A stretch of 53,972 bases of DNA. Origin: Gammaproteobacteria bacterium (GTDB lineage Bacteria > Pseudomonadota > Gammaproteobacteria > Ga0077536). The stretch's first letter is position 1, and every line of letters starts with the position of its first letter. Location: assembly GCA_020849475.1 (NCBI GenBank), contig JADLGE010000018.1, positions 1-53,972 of the forward strand, in the 5' to 3' direction. Position numbers and translations under genes: made by a program. This document shows, piece after piece, positions 27,125-36,247 of the stretch. The notes beneath the pieces are model-generated. The model was not told the origin of the DNA and made no database searches. It saw nothing but the letters and a program-made list of their open reading frames with translations.

Positions 27125-28456
27125 ATGGGCATGAGCAATCTCACACCACAGGAAATCGTCGAGCAGCTCGACAAGCACATCGTCGGCCAGGCTGACGCCA
27201 AGCGCGCAGTCGCCATCGCGCTGCGCAACCGCTGGCGGCGCGCGCAGATAGAGCCGCAATTGCGCAACGAAATCACGCCCAAGAACATTCTCATGATCGG
27301 GCCTACCGGTGTCGGCAAGACCGAGATTGCGCGGCGCCTTGCGCGTCTCGCCGGCGCGCCCTTCATCAAGATTGAAGCGACCAAGTTCACCGAGGTCGGC
27401 TACGTCGGCCGCGACGTCGATTCGATCATTCGCGACCTGGCCGATATCGCCGTCAACATGGAACGCGAGAGCGCCATGGCGCAGTTCCGCAGCCAGGCCG
27501 AAGACGCCGCCGAGGAGCGCATTCTCGATGTGCTGCTGCCGGGCCCGCGCACGTTTGGCGAGACCGCGCCGGAAGATGAGTCGGCCACCCGTCAGCGCTT
27601 TCGCAAGATGCTGCGCGAGGGCAAGCTCGAAGACAAAGAAATCGAAATCGAAGTGAACGCGGCGGTCAGCGGCGTCGAGATCATGGCGCCGCCTGGCATG
27701 GAGGAGATGACCAACCAGCTGCGTGGCATGTTCCAGAACCTGGGCCAGGGCCGCAAACGCAGCCGTCGCGTGCAGATCTCCAACGCGCGCAAGCTGCTGG
27801 TCGAGGAAGAGGCCGCCAAACTCATCAACGAAGAGGACATCCGCGCGCGTGCGCTCGACAACCTCGAGCAGAACGGCATCGTGTTCCTCGACGAAATCGA
27901 CAAGGTCGCACGGCGTTCCGACAGCCATGGGCCGGATGTCTCACGTGAAGGCGTGCAGCGCGATCTGTTGCCGCTGGTGGAAGGCTGTTCCATCAGCACC
28001 AAGCATGGCATGGTCAAGACCGACCATGTGTTGTTCATTGCCAGTGGCGCGTTTCATTTCGCCAAGCCGTCGGATCTCATCCCGGAATTGCAGGGCCGCC
28101 TGCCCAACCGCGTCGAGCTCGCGCCGCTCACCGTCGAAGACTTCGTGCGTATTCTCACCGAGCCCGATGCGTCCCTTACCCGTCAGTACAAGGCGCTGCT
28201 CGCGACCGAGAACGTGGCCCTGGAATTCACCGCCGACGGCGTCGCGCGCCTCGCCGAAATTGCCTGCGCCATCAATGAGCGCAGCGAGAACATCGGCGCG
28301 CGGCGTTTATACACCGTGATGGAAAAGCTGCTGGAAGCAGTGTCGTTCACCGCGCCGGGTCTCGACGGGCAGCAACTGACCATCGACGCCGACTACGTCA
28401 ATCGCCACATCGGACGCCTGGTGGCGGACGACAACCTTGCCAAATACATCCTCTGA
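27125..28456 (+). CDS. hslU: ATP-dependent protease HslUV, ATPase subunit
   Basis: AAA+ unfoldase that feeds substrates into HslV. The 443-residue protein has Walker [10 protein letters not shown], the pore motif GYVGRDV, an inserted I domain (about residues 110-240), Walker [11 protein letters not shown], and a C terminus DDNLAKYIL resembling the tail that docks into HslV. ATGs at 27125 and 27131 are both possible starts. It is the second gene of the hslVU pair and is followed 1 nt later by the DUF971 gene. Confidence 0.97.
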   Translation: MGMSNLTPQEIVEQLDKHIVGQADAKRAVAIALRNRWRRAQIEPQLRNEITPKNILMIGPTGVGKTEIARRLARLAGAPFIKIEATKFTEVGYVGRDVDSIIRDLADIAVNMERESAMAQFRSQAEDAAEERILDVLLPGPRTFGETAPEDESATRQRFRKMLREGKLEDKEIEIEVNAAVSGVEIMAPPGMEEMTNQLRGMFQNLGQGRKRSRRVQISNARKLLVEEEAAKLINEEDIRARALDNLEQNGIVFLDEIDKVARRSDSHGPDVSREGVQRDLLPLVEGCSISTKHGMVKTDHVLFIASGAFHFAKPSDLIPELQGRLPNRVELAPLTVEDFVRILTEPDASLTRQYKALLATENVALEFTADGVARLAEIACAINERSENIGARRLYTVMEKLLEAVSFTAPGLDGQQLTIDADYVNRHIGRLVADDNLAKYIL

Positions 28457-28457
28457 C

Positions 28458-28826
28458 ATGGCCAGCCACTTTCCCGTCGATATCAAGCTCCATCAGCAAT
28501 CGCGCAAGCTCGAAGTGACGTTCGACGATGACAAGCGTTTCGAGTTGTCCTGCGAGTTTCTGCGCGTCCATTCGCCGTCCGCCGAAGTGCGCGGCCACAG
28601 CCCTGAACAGGCGGTGCTGCAGACCGGCAAGGAGAACGTCAACATCAAGGACATCGAAGCGGTCGGCAACTACGCCGTCAAGCTGGTGTTCGACGACGGC
28701 CATGACACCGGGCTTTATACCTGGGACTACCTCTACGAACTCGGCACGCGCCACACCGAGTACTGGCGCAAATATCTCGCCGCCTTGAGCGCGGCCGGTA
28801 TTGCACGCCAGGGCGAGGGCGCCTGA
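28458..28826 (+). CDS. DUF971 (GBBH-like N-terminal domain) protein
   Basis: Small 122-residue protein of the DUF971 family, related to the N-terminal domain of gamma-butyrobetaine hydroxylase. Characteristic segments are IKLHQQSRKLEVTFDDDKRF, CEFLRVHSPSAEVRGH, and HDTGLYTWDYLYELG. Bacterial stand-alone members have no firm function, though relatives are linked to iron-sulfur assembly. The ATG at 28458 lies immediately after the hslU stop. The hslVU-DUF971-ubiE order is conserved in gamma- and betaproteobacteria. Confidence 0.9.
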   Translation: MASHFPVDIKLHQQSRKLEVTFDDDKRFELSCEFLRVHSPSAEVRGHSPEQAVLQTGKENVNIKDIEAVGNYAVKLVFDDGHDTGLYTWDYLYELGTRHTEYWRKYLAALSAAGIARQGEGA

Positions 28827-28828
28827 CG

Positions 28829-29599
28829 GTGGGTGACGCGCCGCCGCCAGAGTCTGATACGGACGAAACGCAGTTCGGTTTCGAACGCGTGCCGACGGCG
28901 GCCAAGACCGCGCGCGTGAAGCGCGTGTTCGACGCGGTGAGTCCGCGTTACGATCTCATGAATGATTTGATGTCGGCCGGTCTGCATCGCCTGTGGAAAC
29001 GTTTCGCCGTTGATCTTCTCAAGCTCCGCCCCGGCCACGTGGTGCTCGATCTGGCCGGTGGCACCGGCGACATCGCGCGTTTGCTGGTCAAGCGCTTTCC
29101 CGGTCAGAACCGCGTGCTGGTCAGCGATATCAATGCGCAGATGCTGTGGCGTGGCCGCGATCGCGCCCTCGACGCCGGCCTCGTCGACGGCCTCGAATAC
29201 GTGCAGGGCAATGCCGAGGCGTTGCCCTTCGCCAGCAACAGCATCGACCGCGTGACCATGGGCTTTGGCCTGCGCAATGTCACGCACAAGGACCAGGCGC
29301 TCGCCGAGATCGCACGCGTGCTGCGACCGGGCGGGCGTGTCGCGGTGCTGGAGTTCTCGGCGGTCAAGACGCCGTTGCTGTCACGCGCCTATGACTTCTA
29401 TTCCTTCCAGGCCTTGCCGCGACTCGGCCAGTGGGTGGCGGGCGACGGTGACAGTTACCGCTATCTGGCCGAATCCATCCGCGTGCATCCCGATCAGGAA
29501 GCGTTGAAATTCATGATGGAGCGCGCCGGTTTCGAAGACGTGCGTTACTACAACCTGCTGGCGGGTATCGTCGCCGTGCATGTCGGCTGGAAATATTGA
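28829..29599 (+). CDS. ubiE: Ubiquinone/menaquinone biosynthesis C-methyltransferase
   Basis: SAM-dependent methyltransferase for C-methylation in ubiquinone and menaquinone synthesis. The 256-residue protein has VFDAVSPRYDLMNDLMSAGLH, the SAM-binding motif VLDLAGGTGDIA, ALPFASNSIDRVTMGFGLRN and the C-terminal ending GIVAVHVGWKY, all diagnostic. It starts with GTG, 2 nt after the DUF971 stop. ubiJ and ubiB follow, forming the usual ubiEJB cluster. Confidence 0.96.
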   Translation: MGDAPPPESDTDETQFGFERVPTAAKTARVKRVFDAVSPRYDLMNDLMSAGLHRLWKRFAVDLLKLRPGHVVLDLAGGTGDIARLLVKRFPGQNRVLVSDINAQMLWRGRDRALDAGLVDGLEYVQGNAEALPFASNSIDRVTMGFGLRNVTHKDQALAEIARVLRPGGRVAVLEFSAVKTPLLSRAYDFYSFQALPRLGQWVAGDGDSYRYLAESIRVHPDQEALKFMMERAGFEDVRYYNLLAGIVAVHVGWKY

Positions 29600-29600
29600 G

Positions 29601-30254
29601 ATGAACGGCACAGCGCGCGAGCCCAAGGATTTCGTCGATCCCCTGCTGTCGCGTTTCGAGGACGCACTGTCGCAGGCCCTGTCAAAACTCCTGCACAGCA
29701 ATGCCGATACCGCCGCGCGTCTCGCCGCCCTCGAGGGCCGCGTCATCGAGATTGCGCTGCGCGACAGCGCGCGCAGTGCCTATGCCTTGCCAGGCGCCGA
29801 CGGCGTCAAGCTCAAGCGTCGCCACGACGGCCCGGTGGCGGTCAAGGTCAGCGGACGCGTGGCGGATTTTCTGGCCTATGCGCGCGCCAGCCGACGCGGC
29901 GATTCACTCGGGGCGGGCCGCATCGAAATCGCGGGCGATCTGGCCGTCGCGCAACAGGTGCAGGCGCTGCTTGCCGAACTCAGCATCGACTGGGAAGAAC
30001 TATTGTCGCGCACCATCGGCGATGTGCCGGCGCACCAGGTCGGGCGCGCGGCGCGCGCGGTGTTCGCGTTTGGCAGGCAGGCGCTGGCGAAATTCGAGCG
30101 CGACACGGCCGATTTCTTGAAGCATGACAGCCGCATGGCAGTGAGTCGTCAGGACCTCGAGCAGTTCGGCCGGGCGGTGTTCACGCTCGCCGATGATGTA
30201 GACCGGCTTGAAGCCCGTATCAAACGGCTCAATGAACGCGGACCGCGCTCATGA
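29601..30254 (+). CDS. ubiJ: Ubiquinone biosynthesis accessory factor with SCP2 domain
   Basis: Accessory factor of the Ubi complex with an N-terminal SCP2 lipid-binding domain (about residues 20-120). The 217-residue protein shows AARLAALEGRVIEIALRD, VKVSGRVADFLAY, GAGRIEIAGDLAVAQQVQ, LSIDWEELLSRTIGDVPAHQ and a C-terminal helix DDVDRLEARIKRLNER. The start ATG at 29601 lies 1 nt after ubiE, and the stop overlaps ubiB (ATGA). Position between ubiE and ubiB strongly supports the assignment. Confidence 0.92.
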   Translation: MNGTAREPKDFVDPLLSRFEDALSQALSKLLHSNADTAARLAALEGRVIEIALRDSARSAYALPGADGVKLKRRHDGPVAVKVSGRVADFLAYARASRRGDSLGAGRIEIAGDLAVAQQVQALLAELSIDWEELLSRTIGDVPAHQVGRAARAVFAFGRQALAKFERDTADFLKHDSRMAVSRQDLEQFGRAVFTLADDVDRLEARIKRLNERGPRS

Positions 30255-31933
30255 TCCTGGTGCCGCAGTTTCTGCGTGTGATCGCCATCCAGCGCGTGCT
30301 GATCAAGCACGGTTTCGACGAAATCATTTTCTCGATGCCGAAGTTCGCGCCCTTTGGGTTCATTCTCTACCTGCTGCCGTGGAACTGGAAACGTCGTCAT
30401 TACCTGCCGCGCGCCCAGCGCCTGCGCGCGGTGCTGGAAGATCTCGGCCCGCTGTTCGTGAAATTCGGCCAGATCCTGTCCACGCGTCGCGATCTCCTCA
30501 ACGACGAATTCGCCAACGAACTGGCCAGGCTGCAGGACCATGTGCCGCCTTTTCCCGGCACCCAGGCGCGCGCCATCGTCGAGCGCGCCTACGGTCACAA
30601 GCTCGACAGGGTGTTCGAAAGTTTCGATGAAACACCGCTGGCCTCGGCCTCGATTGCGCAGGTGCATTGCGCACGGTTGCTCGACGGCCGCGAAGTAATA
30701 GTGAAAGTGGTGCGGCCGAATCTGCGCAGCACCATCGATAAAGACATCAAGCTCATGTACCTCCTGGCCGAGGCCGCCGAGCGGCTGTGGGCGCGCGGCC
30801 GGCTGCTCAAGCCCAAGGTGGTGGTGGCGGAGTTCGAAAAGACCCTGCTTGATGAGCTCGACATGATGCGCGAAGCGGCCAACTGCTCGCAGTTGAAGCG
30901 CAATTTCGCCGGCTCCGACCGCATGTATGTGCCAGAGGTGTTCTGGGATCACACGCGCGAGAACGTGCTGGTGATGGAGCGCGTGACGGGCCTGCACATC
31001 GGCGACATCGACGGCCTGCGGCGCGCCGGCGTGGATCTCAAGATGCTGGCCGAGCGCGGCGTCGAGATCTTTTTCACCCAGGTGTTCCGCGATCACTTCT
31101 TTCACGCCGACGTGCATCCCGGCAACTTGTTCATCCTGCCGGGTGAGAACGGCGAAGGGCCGCGCTATGCGCCGGTCGACTTCGGCATCATGGGCTCGCT
31201 GAGCGAGTTCGATCAGCGCTATCTCGCCGAGAATTTCTCGGCCTTTCTCGACCGCAATTATCGTCGCGTCGCGGAGCTGCATGTTGAATCGGGCTGGGTG
31301 CCGAGCGATACGCGGGTGGATGAATTCGAGTTCGCCATCCGCGCCGTATGCGAGCCCATCTTCGACCGCCCGATGAAGGACATCTCGGTCGGCAATCTTT
31401 TGCTGCGCCTGTTTCAGACCGCGCAGCGCTTCGAGATGGAAATCCTGCCGCAGCTTCTGCTGTTGCAGAAGACCATGGTCAACGTCGAAGGCATCGGCCG
31501 GCAGTTGTACCCGGAGCTCGATCTATGGCGCGCGGCGCGTCCGTCGCTGGAAAAATTCATGATGGAGCGGGTCGGCGTGCGACGCCTGTTCAGCGCCTTC
31601 AAGGCCAGCGTGCCGCACTGGGTCGACCGGCTGCCGGAACTGCCAATGCTGACCGTCGAAGTGCTGGATCAATTGAAGAGCGGGCGGCTCAAGGTACAGA
31701 CCACCGACCCGAAGCTCGATGAGATTCGCCTCGAAATCCAGCGCCTGCAGCGCCGCATCACGCTGGCGCTGGTGGGCGTCGGCTGCGTGGTGTGCGCGGC
31801 CATCCTGCTGTCGGTGAAAGACTCGGCAACGACGCCCATCGGTCCGTTGCCCTTGAGCGTGTGGCTGATTGGCGCGCTGGGCGCCATCGCGGCCGTCGCA
31901 TCCCTGAAGAGCGGCCGACGCCGCGGGCGTTGA
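30251..31933 (+). CDS. ubiB: Ubiquinone biosynthesis protein kinase-like ATPase
   Basis: Atypical kinase-like (ABC1/ADCK) membrane protein needed for ubiquinone synthesis. The 560-residue protein has the KxGQ motif in FVKFGQILSTRRDLL, the Ala-rich nucleotide loop in PLASASIAQVH, catalytic-loop segment HADVHPGNLF, the DFG-like VDFGIMG, and two C-terminal membrane helices (about 502-521 and 530-548). It is the last gene of a run from hslV to ubiB with tiny gaps, which is likely one transcript. A REP-like hairpin lies just after the stop. Confidence 0.96.
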   Translation: MILVPQFLRVIAIQRVLIKHGFDEIIFSMPKFAPFGFILYLLPWNWKRRHYLPRAQRLRAVLEDLGPLFVKFGQILSTRRDLLNDEFANELARLQDHVPPFPGTQARAIVERAYGHKLDRVFESFDETPLASASIAQVHCARLLDGREVIVKVVRPNLRSTIDKDIKLMYLLAEAAERLWARGRLLKPKVVVAEFEKTLLDELDMMREAANCSQLKRNFAGSDRMYVPEVFWDHTRENVLVMERVTGLHIGDIDGLRRAGVDLKMLAERGVEIFFTQVFRDHFFHADVHPGNLFILPGENGEGPRYAPVDFGIMGSLSEFDQRYLAENFSAFLDRNYRRVAELHVESGWVPSDTRVDEFEFAIRAVCEPIFDRPMKDISVGNLLLRLFQTAQRFEMEILPQLLLLQKTMVNVEGIGRQLYPELDLWRAARPSLEKFMMERVGVRRLFSAFKASVPHWVDRLPELPMLTVEVLDQLKSGRLKVQTTDPKLDEIRLEIQRLQRRITLALVGVGCVVCAAILLSVKDSATTPIGPLPLSVWLIGALGAIAAVASLKSGRRRGR

Positions 31934-31941
31934 ATTTGCAC

Positions 31942-31971
31942 CTGCCGGTGCGACTTCATTCGCACCGGCAG
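31942..31971. repeat. REP-like hairpin between convergent ubiB and ctp
   Basis: CTGCCGGTGCGA (31942-31953), loop CTTCAT, TCGCACCGGCAG (31960-31971) gives a perfect 12-bp stem. It carries the GTGCGA/TCGCAC core with a different outer arm. Neither strand has a T-run immediately after it, so it is classed with the REP-like elements, although it could still slow transcription from both sides. Confidence 0.75.
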
Positions 31972-31978
31972 AAAACCC

Positions 31979-33394
31979 TCAGGGCGCGGCAGCGCCGCGC
32001 TTGCTGTTCAGCATCACCATGCCCTTCAACATGTTGAACGCTTCGTAGAGCTCATAGTCGCGCTCGGCCAGCGGGCTGTTGTCGGCGTCGTCCTTGCCCT
32101 CGGCCTTGTTCTTGCCGTCGTTGGGCTGCTTGGCCGCGTCGCTCTTGTCCTTGTCGGTGATCGGATTGGCGAGGTGACGGCTCAAGTCGGCTTCCTTGAC
32201 GGTTTCGACACCGCTGCTCTTGATCGACGAGACCTTGACCTTGTCGATGACGATGTCGGGCTTGATGCCCTCCGCCTGGATTGAGCGACCGTTAGGCGTG
32301 AAATAGCGCGCCGTGGTGAGCTTCAGGGCCGAGCGGTTGTTCATCGGCAAGATGGTCTGCACCGAGCCTTTGCCGAAACTGCGGCGGCCCATGATGAGGG
32401 CGCGGCCACGATCCTGCAGCGCGCCAGCGACGATTTCCGAGGCGGAGGCCGAGCCTTCGTTGATCAGCACGATGAGCGGCGCGCCGTTCAGCATGTCCGG
32501 CGGCTTGGCCGAGAACTCGAGCTTGGAATCGGCCACGCGCCCATCGGTGTAGACGATTTTGCCGGACTCGAGAAAGGTGTCGGAAATCGAGACCGCCGCA
32601 CCGAGGATGCCGCCCGGGTTGTTGCGCAGGTCGAGAATGAGGCCGTTGAGCTTGTCGCCGGACTTGGCTTTAAGTTCACCCAGCTGCTTGATGACATCAT
32701 CGCCGGTTGCGGCCTGGAATTGCGATACGCGGATGTAGCCGAAGCCGGGTTCCAGCAGCCGGCTGCGCACGCTTGCGACCTTGATCAGCGCACGCGTCAG
32801 TTTGAAGGTCAGCGGCTTTTGCTCGCCCTCGCGCATGATGGTGAGCGTGATGTCGCTGCCGGGCTTGCCGCGCATCTTCTTCACCGCGTCGTTGATCGAC
32901 ATGCCCTTCACGAGGGTGTCGTCGAGCTTGATGATGGTGTCACCAGCCTGCACTCCGGCCTGTTGCGCCGGCGTGTCGTCGATGGGCGAGATGACTTTGA
33001 CGAAGCCTTCTTCCATGCCGACTTCGATACCCAGACCTCCGAATTCGCCGGACGTGCCTTCCTGCAGGTCGGTGTAGTCATCGGCGTCGAGGTAGGCCGA
33101 ATGCGGATCGAGTCCCGACAGCATGCCGCGCATGGCGTTCTCGATGAGGGTTTTGTCGTCGATGGCTTCGACGTAGTCGCTCTTGATCTTGTGCAGCACT
33201 TCGACCAGCACGCGGATGTCATCCACTGGTATCGGTTCGACCGGCGCCGCTGCCGGTTTGACCGCGCTGCTTTCGCTCCCCTGTTCAGGCTCGGCGGCCG
33301 CGCCCGCGCCGCCATCTTCGGCGTAGGCGCACAGACTGACGAGGGCGGTCAACACCAGCGAGGGGAGGGCGCGGCGCACGATGGGCTTCAGCAT
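31979..33394 (-). CDS. C-terminal processing peptidase, S41 family
   Basis: Periplasmic serine protease that trims proteins from the C terminus. The 471-residue precursor has a signal peptide (about 1-25), an N-terminal helical segment, a PDZ domain (about 113-200), and the peptidase domain with Ser317 in EGSASASE and Lys342 in RSFGKGSVQ, the expected Ser-Lys dyad. The acidic and Lys-rich C-terminal region is low in complexity. It lies downstream of gpmI in the same direction; in many relatives envC separates them, but it is absent here. Confidence 0.93.
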   Translation of the reverse strand: MLKPIVRRALPSLVLTALVSLCAYAEDGGAGAAAEPEQGSESSAVKPAAAPVEPIPVDDIRVLVEVLHKIKSDYVEAIDDKTLIENAMRGMLSGLDPHSAYLDADDYTDLQEGTSGEFGGLGIEVGMEEGFVKVISPIDDTPAQQAGVQAGDTIIKLDDTLVKGMSINDAVKKMRGKPGSDITLTIMREGEQKPLTFKLTRALIKVASVRSRLLEPGFGYIRVSQFQAATGDDVIKQLGELKAKSGDKLNGLILDLRNNPGGILGAAVSISDTFLESGKIVYTDGRVADSKLEFSAKPPDMLNGAPLIVLINEGSASASEIVAGALQDRGRALIMGRRSFGKGSVQTILPMNNRSALKLTTARYFTPNGRSIQAEGIKPDIVIDKVKVSSIKSSGVETVKEADLSRHLANPITDKDKSDAAKQPNDGKNKAEGKDDADNSPLAERDYELYEAFNMLKGMVMLNSKRGAAAP

Positions 33395-33512
33395 GGAGGA
33401 TGATCACTCATGGTTCGTTCGTCGGTATGAGGGCCTCGCGGCGCGCGAGTTCCGGCCCGCCACAGCGGCTTTGCAGCATACCGGCAGCGCGGCTGAGGGG
33501 ATAGAGCGGTTC

Positions 33513-33538
33513 GTCGCGTGTGCGGACACACACGCGAC
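33513..33538 (-). other. Hairpin between gpmI and the S41 peptidase gene
   Basis: GTCGCGTGTG, loop CGGACA, CACACGCGAC forms a perfect 10-bp stem 12 nt after the gpmI stop (33550). No T-run follows on the minus strand, so readthrough into the protease gene is expected. The remainder of the 155-bp gap holds no recognisable gene. Confidence 0.5.
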
Positions 33539-33549
33539 AGAGCAGAATC

Positions 33550-35121
33550 TCAAGCGGCGTTTTGCGCGCCGGCTTTCAGCGCGACCAGTGGCCTGCCGGT
33601 CATTTCGCGCGGGATCTCGATGCCCATCAGCGCCAGCATGGTCGGCGCGACGTCGACCAGACTGCCGTCATCGGCCATCTCGGCGGCGCGGCCGACATAG
33701 ACCAGCGGCACCACGTTGCTGGTATGCGCGGTATGCGGATTGGTGCTGCCGTCGCAATGCTCGCGCATTTTCTCGGCATTGCCGTGGTCGGCGGTGATGA
33801 GCACGTCCACGCCGTGCGCGCGCGCGGCGGCCAGCACTCGACCGAGACAGGTGTCCAGCACTTCGATGCACTCAACGGTGGCGTCGAAATTGCCGGTATG
33901 GCCGACCATGTCGGCATTGGCGAAATTGCAAATGATGGCGTCGTAGACCTCGCTGTTGAGGGCATCGACCAGTTTGTCGGTCACTTCCGCGGCGCTCATG
34001 CCGGGCTCGAGATCATAGGTCGCGACGTTGGGCGAGGGCACCATGATGCGGTCTTCGCCTTTGAATACGTTCTCTTCACCGCCATTGAAGAAGAACGTGA
34101 CGTGTGCGTACTTTTCGGTTTCGGCGATGCGCAACTGGCGCAAGCCGTGTTGTTCCATGACGGCGCCGAAGGTGTTGACCAGGGCGCTGGCATCGAAGGC
34201 CACCGGCAGGTCGAACTCTTCGCTGTAATTGGTCATGCACACGAACTCGCCGAGGGCCGGCACGCGCGAGCGCGGGAATTTGTCGAAGCCCGTGCTGGTC
34301 AGTGCGCTGGTCAACTGACGGGCGCGGTCGGCGCGGAAGTTGGCGAAGATCACCACGTCGCCATCGGTCATCTCATGATGGGGCTGCGCGGTCGATTCAA
34401 TCACCGTGGCGGTGACGAATTCATCGGTTTCATTGCGCGCGTAGGCTGCCGCGAGGGCGCTCTCGACATCGCTTGCGCTGTGTATGCCGCGGCCATTGAC
34501 CAGCAGTTCGTAGGCGGGCGCGACGCGCTCCCATTTGTTGTTGCGATCCATGGCGTAGTAACGGCCGACGATCGACGCCACCCGTGTATTACCGAGAGCG
34601 CGCGCGTGGGTATCGAGACGTTGCAGGGTCGCGGCGGCGCTCTGCGGCGGCGTATCGCGACCATCGAGAAAGGCATGCACATAGACGCGCTGCACGCCCG
34701 CGGCATGGGCGAGATCCATGAGCGCGAGGATATGGTCTTCATGGCTGTGCACGCCGCCCGGCGAGGCGAGGCCCATGATATGCACGGCGCGATTGTTCGA
34801 AGCGGCCTTGGCGCAGGCGCCGGCCAGCACCGGGTTGCGCGCGAATTCGCCGTTGGCGATGGCTTTGCCGATACGCGAGAAGTCTTGATCGATCAGGCGC
34901 CCGGCGCCGATGTGCATATGCCCCACTTCGGAATTGCCCATCTGCTGATCCGGCAGGCCGACATCGGTGCCCGAGCAGCGGATGAGGCCGTGCGGACTGT
35001 GCGACCACAGCTCATCCCATACTGGCGTGTGTGCGCTGTGAATGGCGTTGTACTGCGGGTCCTCGCTATGGCCCCAGCCATCGAGGACGATCAACATGAC
35101 AGGGTGTTTGGCGTGCGGCAT
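33550..35121 (-). CDS. gpmI: 2,3-bisphosphoglycerate-independent phosphoglycerate mutase
   Basis: Manganese-dependent glycolytic enzyme that interconverts 3- and 2-phosphoglycerate. The 523-residue protein has VMLIVLDGWG, the catalytic serine S64 in QQMGNSEVGHMHIG, HAFLDGRDTPP, the phosphatase-domain metal ligands in NFANADMVGHTG and ITADHGNAE, and HTSNVVPLV. Length is typical. It is divergent from the rhodanese gene with a 140-bp gap; a TATCAT at 35183 was the only promoter-like hint, and no suitably spaced -35 was found. Confidence 0.97.
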   Translation of the reverse strand: MPHAKHPVMLIVLDGWGHSEDPQYNAIHSAHTPVWDELWSHSPHGLIRCSGTDVGLPDQQMGNSEVGHMHIGAGRLIDQDFSRIGKAIANGEFARNPVLAGACAKAASNNRAVHIMGLASPGGVHSHEDHILALMDLAHAAGVQRVYVHAFLDGRDTPPQSAAATLQRLDTHARALGNTRVASIVGRYYAMDRNNKWERVAPAYELLVNGRGIHSASDVESALAAAYARNETDEFVTATVIESTAQPHHEMTDGDVVIFANFRADRARQLTSALTSTGFDKFPRSRVPALGEFVCMTNYSEEFDLPVAFDASALVNTFGAVMEQHGLRQLRIAETEKYAHVTFFFNGGEENVFKGEDRIMVPSPNVATYDLEPGMSAAEVTDKLVDALNSEVYDAIICNFANADMVGHTGNFDATVECIEVLDTCLGRVLAAARAHGVDVLITADHGNAEKMREHCDGSTNPHTAHTSNVVPLVYVGRAAEMADDGSLVDVAPTMLALMGIEIPREMTGRPLVALKAGAQNAA

Positions 35122-35261
35122 CGGGCTGGTTCGGCTGTGGTTGTTGAGCGGGCTTGTCGATTCGCGGAGCGGGGTTTGAGTGTATCATACGGCCGCGCGC
35201 GGACCGCCGCGCGACACACAGTGTTACTCTCGGCCCTCACCCGCATCCGTCCTTCATCATC

Positions 35262-35675
35262 ATGCAACATTTGAGCGAATTCGCCTTGAACCACTGGATG
35301 CTGGTCACAGCATTTTCAGTGTTGTTGGGACTCCTGGTGGCCAACACCATCACTACGGTCGGCGGCATCGCGACCCAGGAGGCGGTGTCTCTGATCAATC
35401 GCGAAGGGGCGGTGGTGGTCGACATCCGCAGCGCCGAAGATTTCGCCGCCGGTCACATCATCGACGCCGTGCATTTTCCGCTGGCGGACTTGCCCAAAGT
35501 CGGTGAAAAGCTCAAGAAGCTTGGCAACAAGCCGATCATCGTGTGCTGCATGAGCGGCAATCTCGCCGGCCAGGCGGCCCGCGAACTCAAGCTTCAGGGC
35601 TTCAGCGAAGTACACGCACTGAAGGGCGGCATCAGCGCCTGGCGCGCCGACAACCTGCCGGTAGCCGTGGGCTAG
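35262..35675 (+). CDS. Membrane-anchored rhodanese-like protein (YibN-like)
   Basis: Rhodanese-domain protein of 137 residues with one N-terminal membrane anchor (about residues 12-30). The domain shows VVVDIRSAEDFAAGHI, HFPLADLP and the active-site loop CCMSGNLAGQAA with Cys96 as the likely persulfide-forming residue. YibN-type proteins near secB are conserved, but their sulfur acceptor is not known. The frame runs further upstream to 35154, but the ATG at 35262 gives the normal N terminus. grxC, which often follows, is missing and secB comes next. Confidence 0.88.
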   Translation: MQHLSEFALNHWMLVTAFSVLLGLLVANTITTVGGIATQEAVSLINREGAVVVDIRSAEDFAAGHIIDAVHFPLADLPKVGEKLKKLGNKPIIVCCMSGNLAGQAARELKLQGFSEVHALKGGISAWRADNLPVAVG

Positions 35676-35737
35676 ACGCTGGCCTCGAACATTCACTCGT
35701 TCCATTCAAGAAATTCACGCACGGGAGCCCGACGGTC

Positions 35738-36232
35738 ATGGCGGACGAAAACAACGCGCAGGCGGCAGCACAACAGGCCATCACCGGCCAGCTCGCCATC
35801 CAGAAGATTTATGTGAAGGACGTCTCGTTCGAGGCGCCCAATTCGCCGGCGGTCTTCACCGGCGAACTGAACCCCACCGCCGACGTGCATTTCGCCAACC
35901 GCACCACGGCGCTGGATGCCGAGAACCACGAGGTGGTGCTGACGGTGACGGTCAAGGTGCGCCAGGAAGAGCGCACGGTGTATCTGGTCGAAGTGCAGCA
36001 GGCCGGCATTTTCACCGTCCGTGGCTTTCCAGAAGAACACCTGGGCGCGATCCTCGCGACCGCTTGCCCGAACACCCTGTTTCCCTTCGCGCGCGAAGCG
36101 ATTTGCGATCTGGTTACCAAGGGCGGTTTCCCGCAGTTGCTGCTGGCGCCGGTCAATTTCGAAATCCTCTACGCCCAGGAACTGCAGCGGCGCATGGCCG
36201 GCAACAACGCTCCCCAGGGCGCATCCCACTAA
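35738..36232 (+). CDS. secB: Protein-export chaperone
   Basis: Tetrameric cytoplasmic chaperone that keeps precursors unfolded and hands them to SecA. The 164-residue protein has the conserved AIQKIYVKDVSFEAPNSPAVF, ENHEVVLTVTV, YLVEVQQAGIFTV and the segment ACPNTLFPFAREAICDLVTKGGFPQLLLAP, shown here only in part as a landmark. GGGAG lies about 10 nt before the ATG. It is followed by gpsA after 15 nt, as in many gammaproteobacteria. Confidence 0.96.
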   Translation: MADENNAQAAAQQAITGQLAIQKIYVKDVSFEAPNSPAVFTGELNPTADVHFANRTTALDAENHEVVLTVTVKVRQEERTVYLVEVQQAGIFTVRGFPEEHLGAILATACPNTLFPFAREAICDLVTKGGFPQLLLAPVNFEILYAQELQRRMAGNNAPQGASH

Positions 36233-36247
36233 GCCCGGGCGGCCGTC

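Noticed and set aside
31942..31971. Rho-independent terminator for ubiB and the S41 protease gene
   Set aside because: The stem is strong but no T-run follows on either strand; it fits the REP-like family better.
33520..35274. Long open frame on the plus strand opposite gpmI
   Set aside because: It is the antisense shadow of gpmI, which has full catalytic motifs; no protein family is recognisable in the antisense frame.
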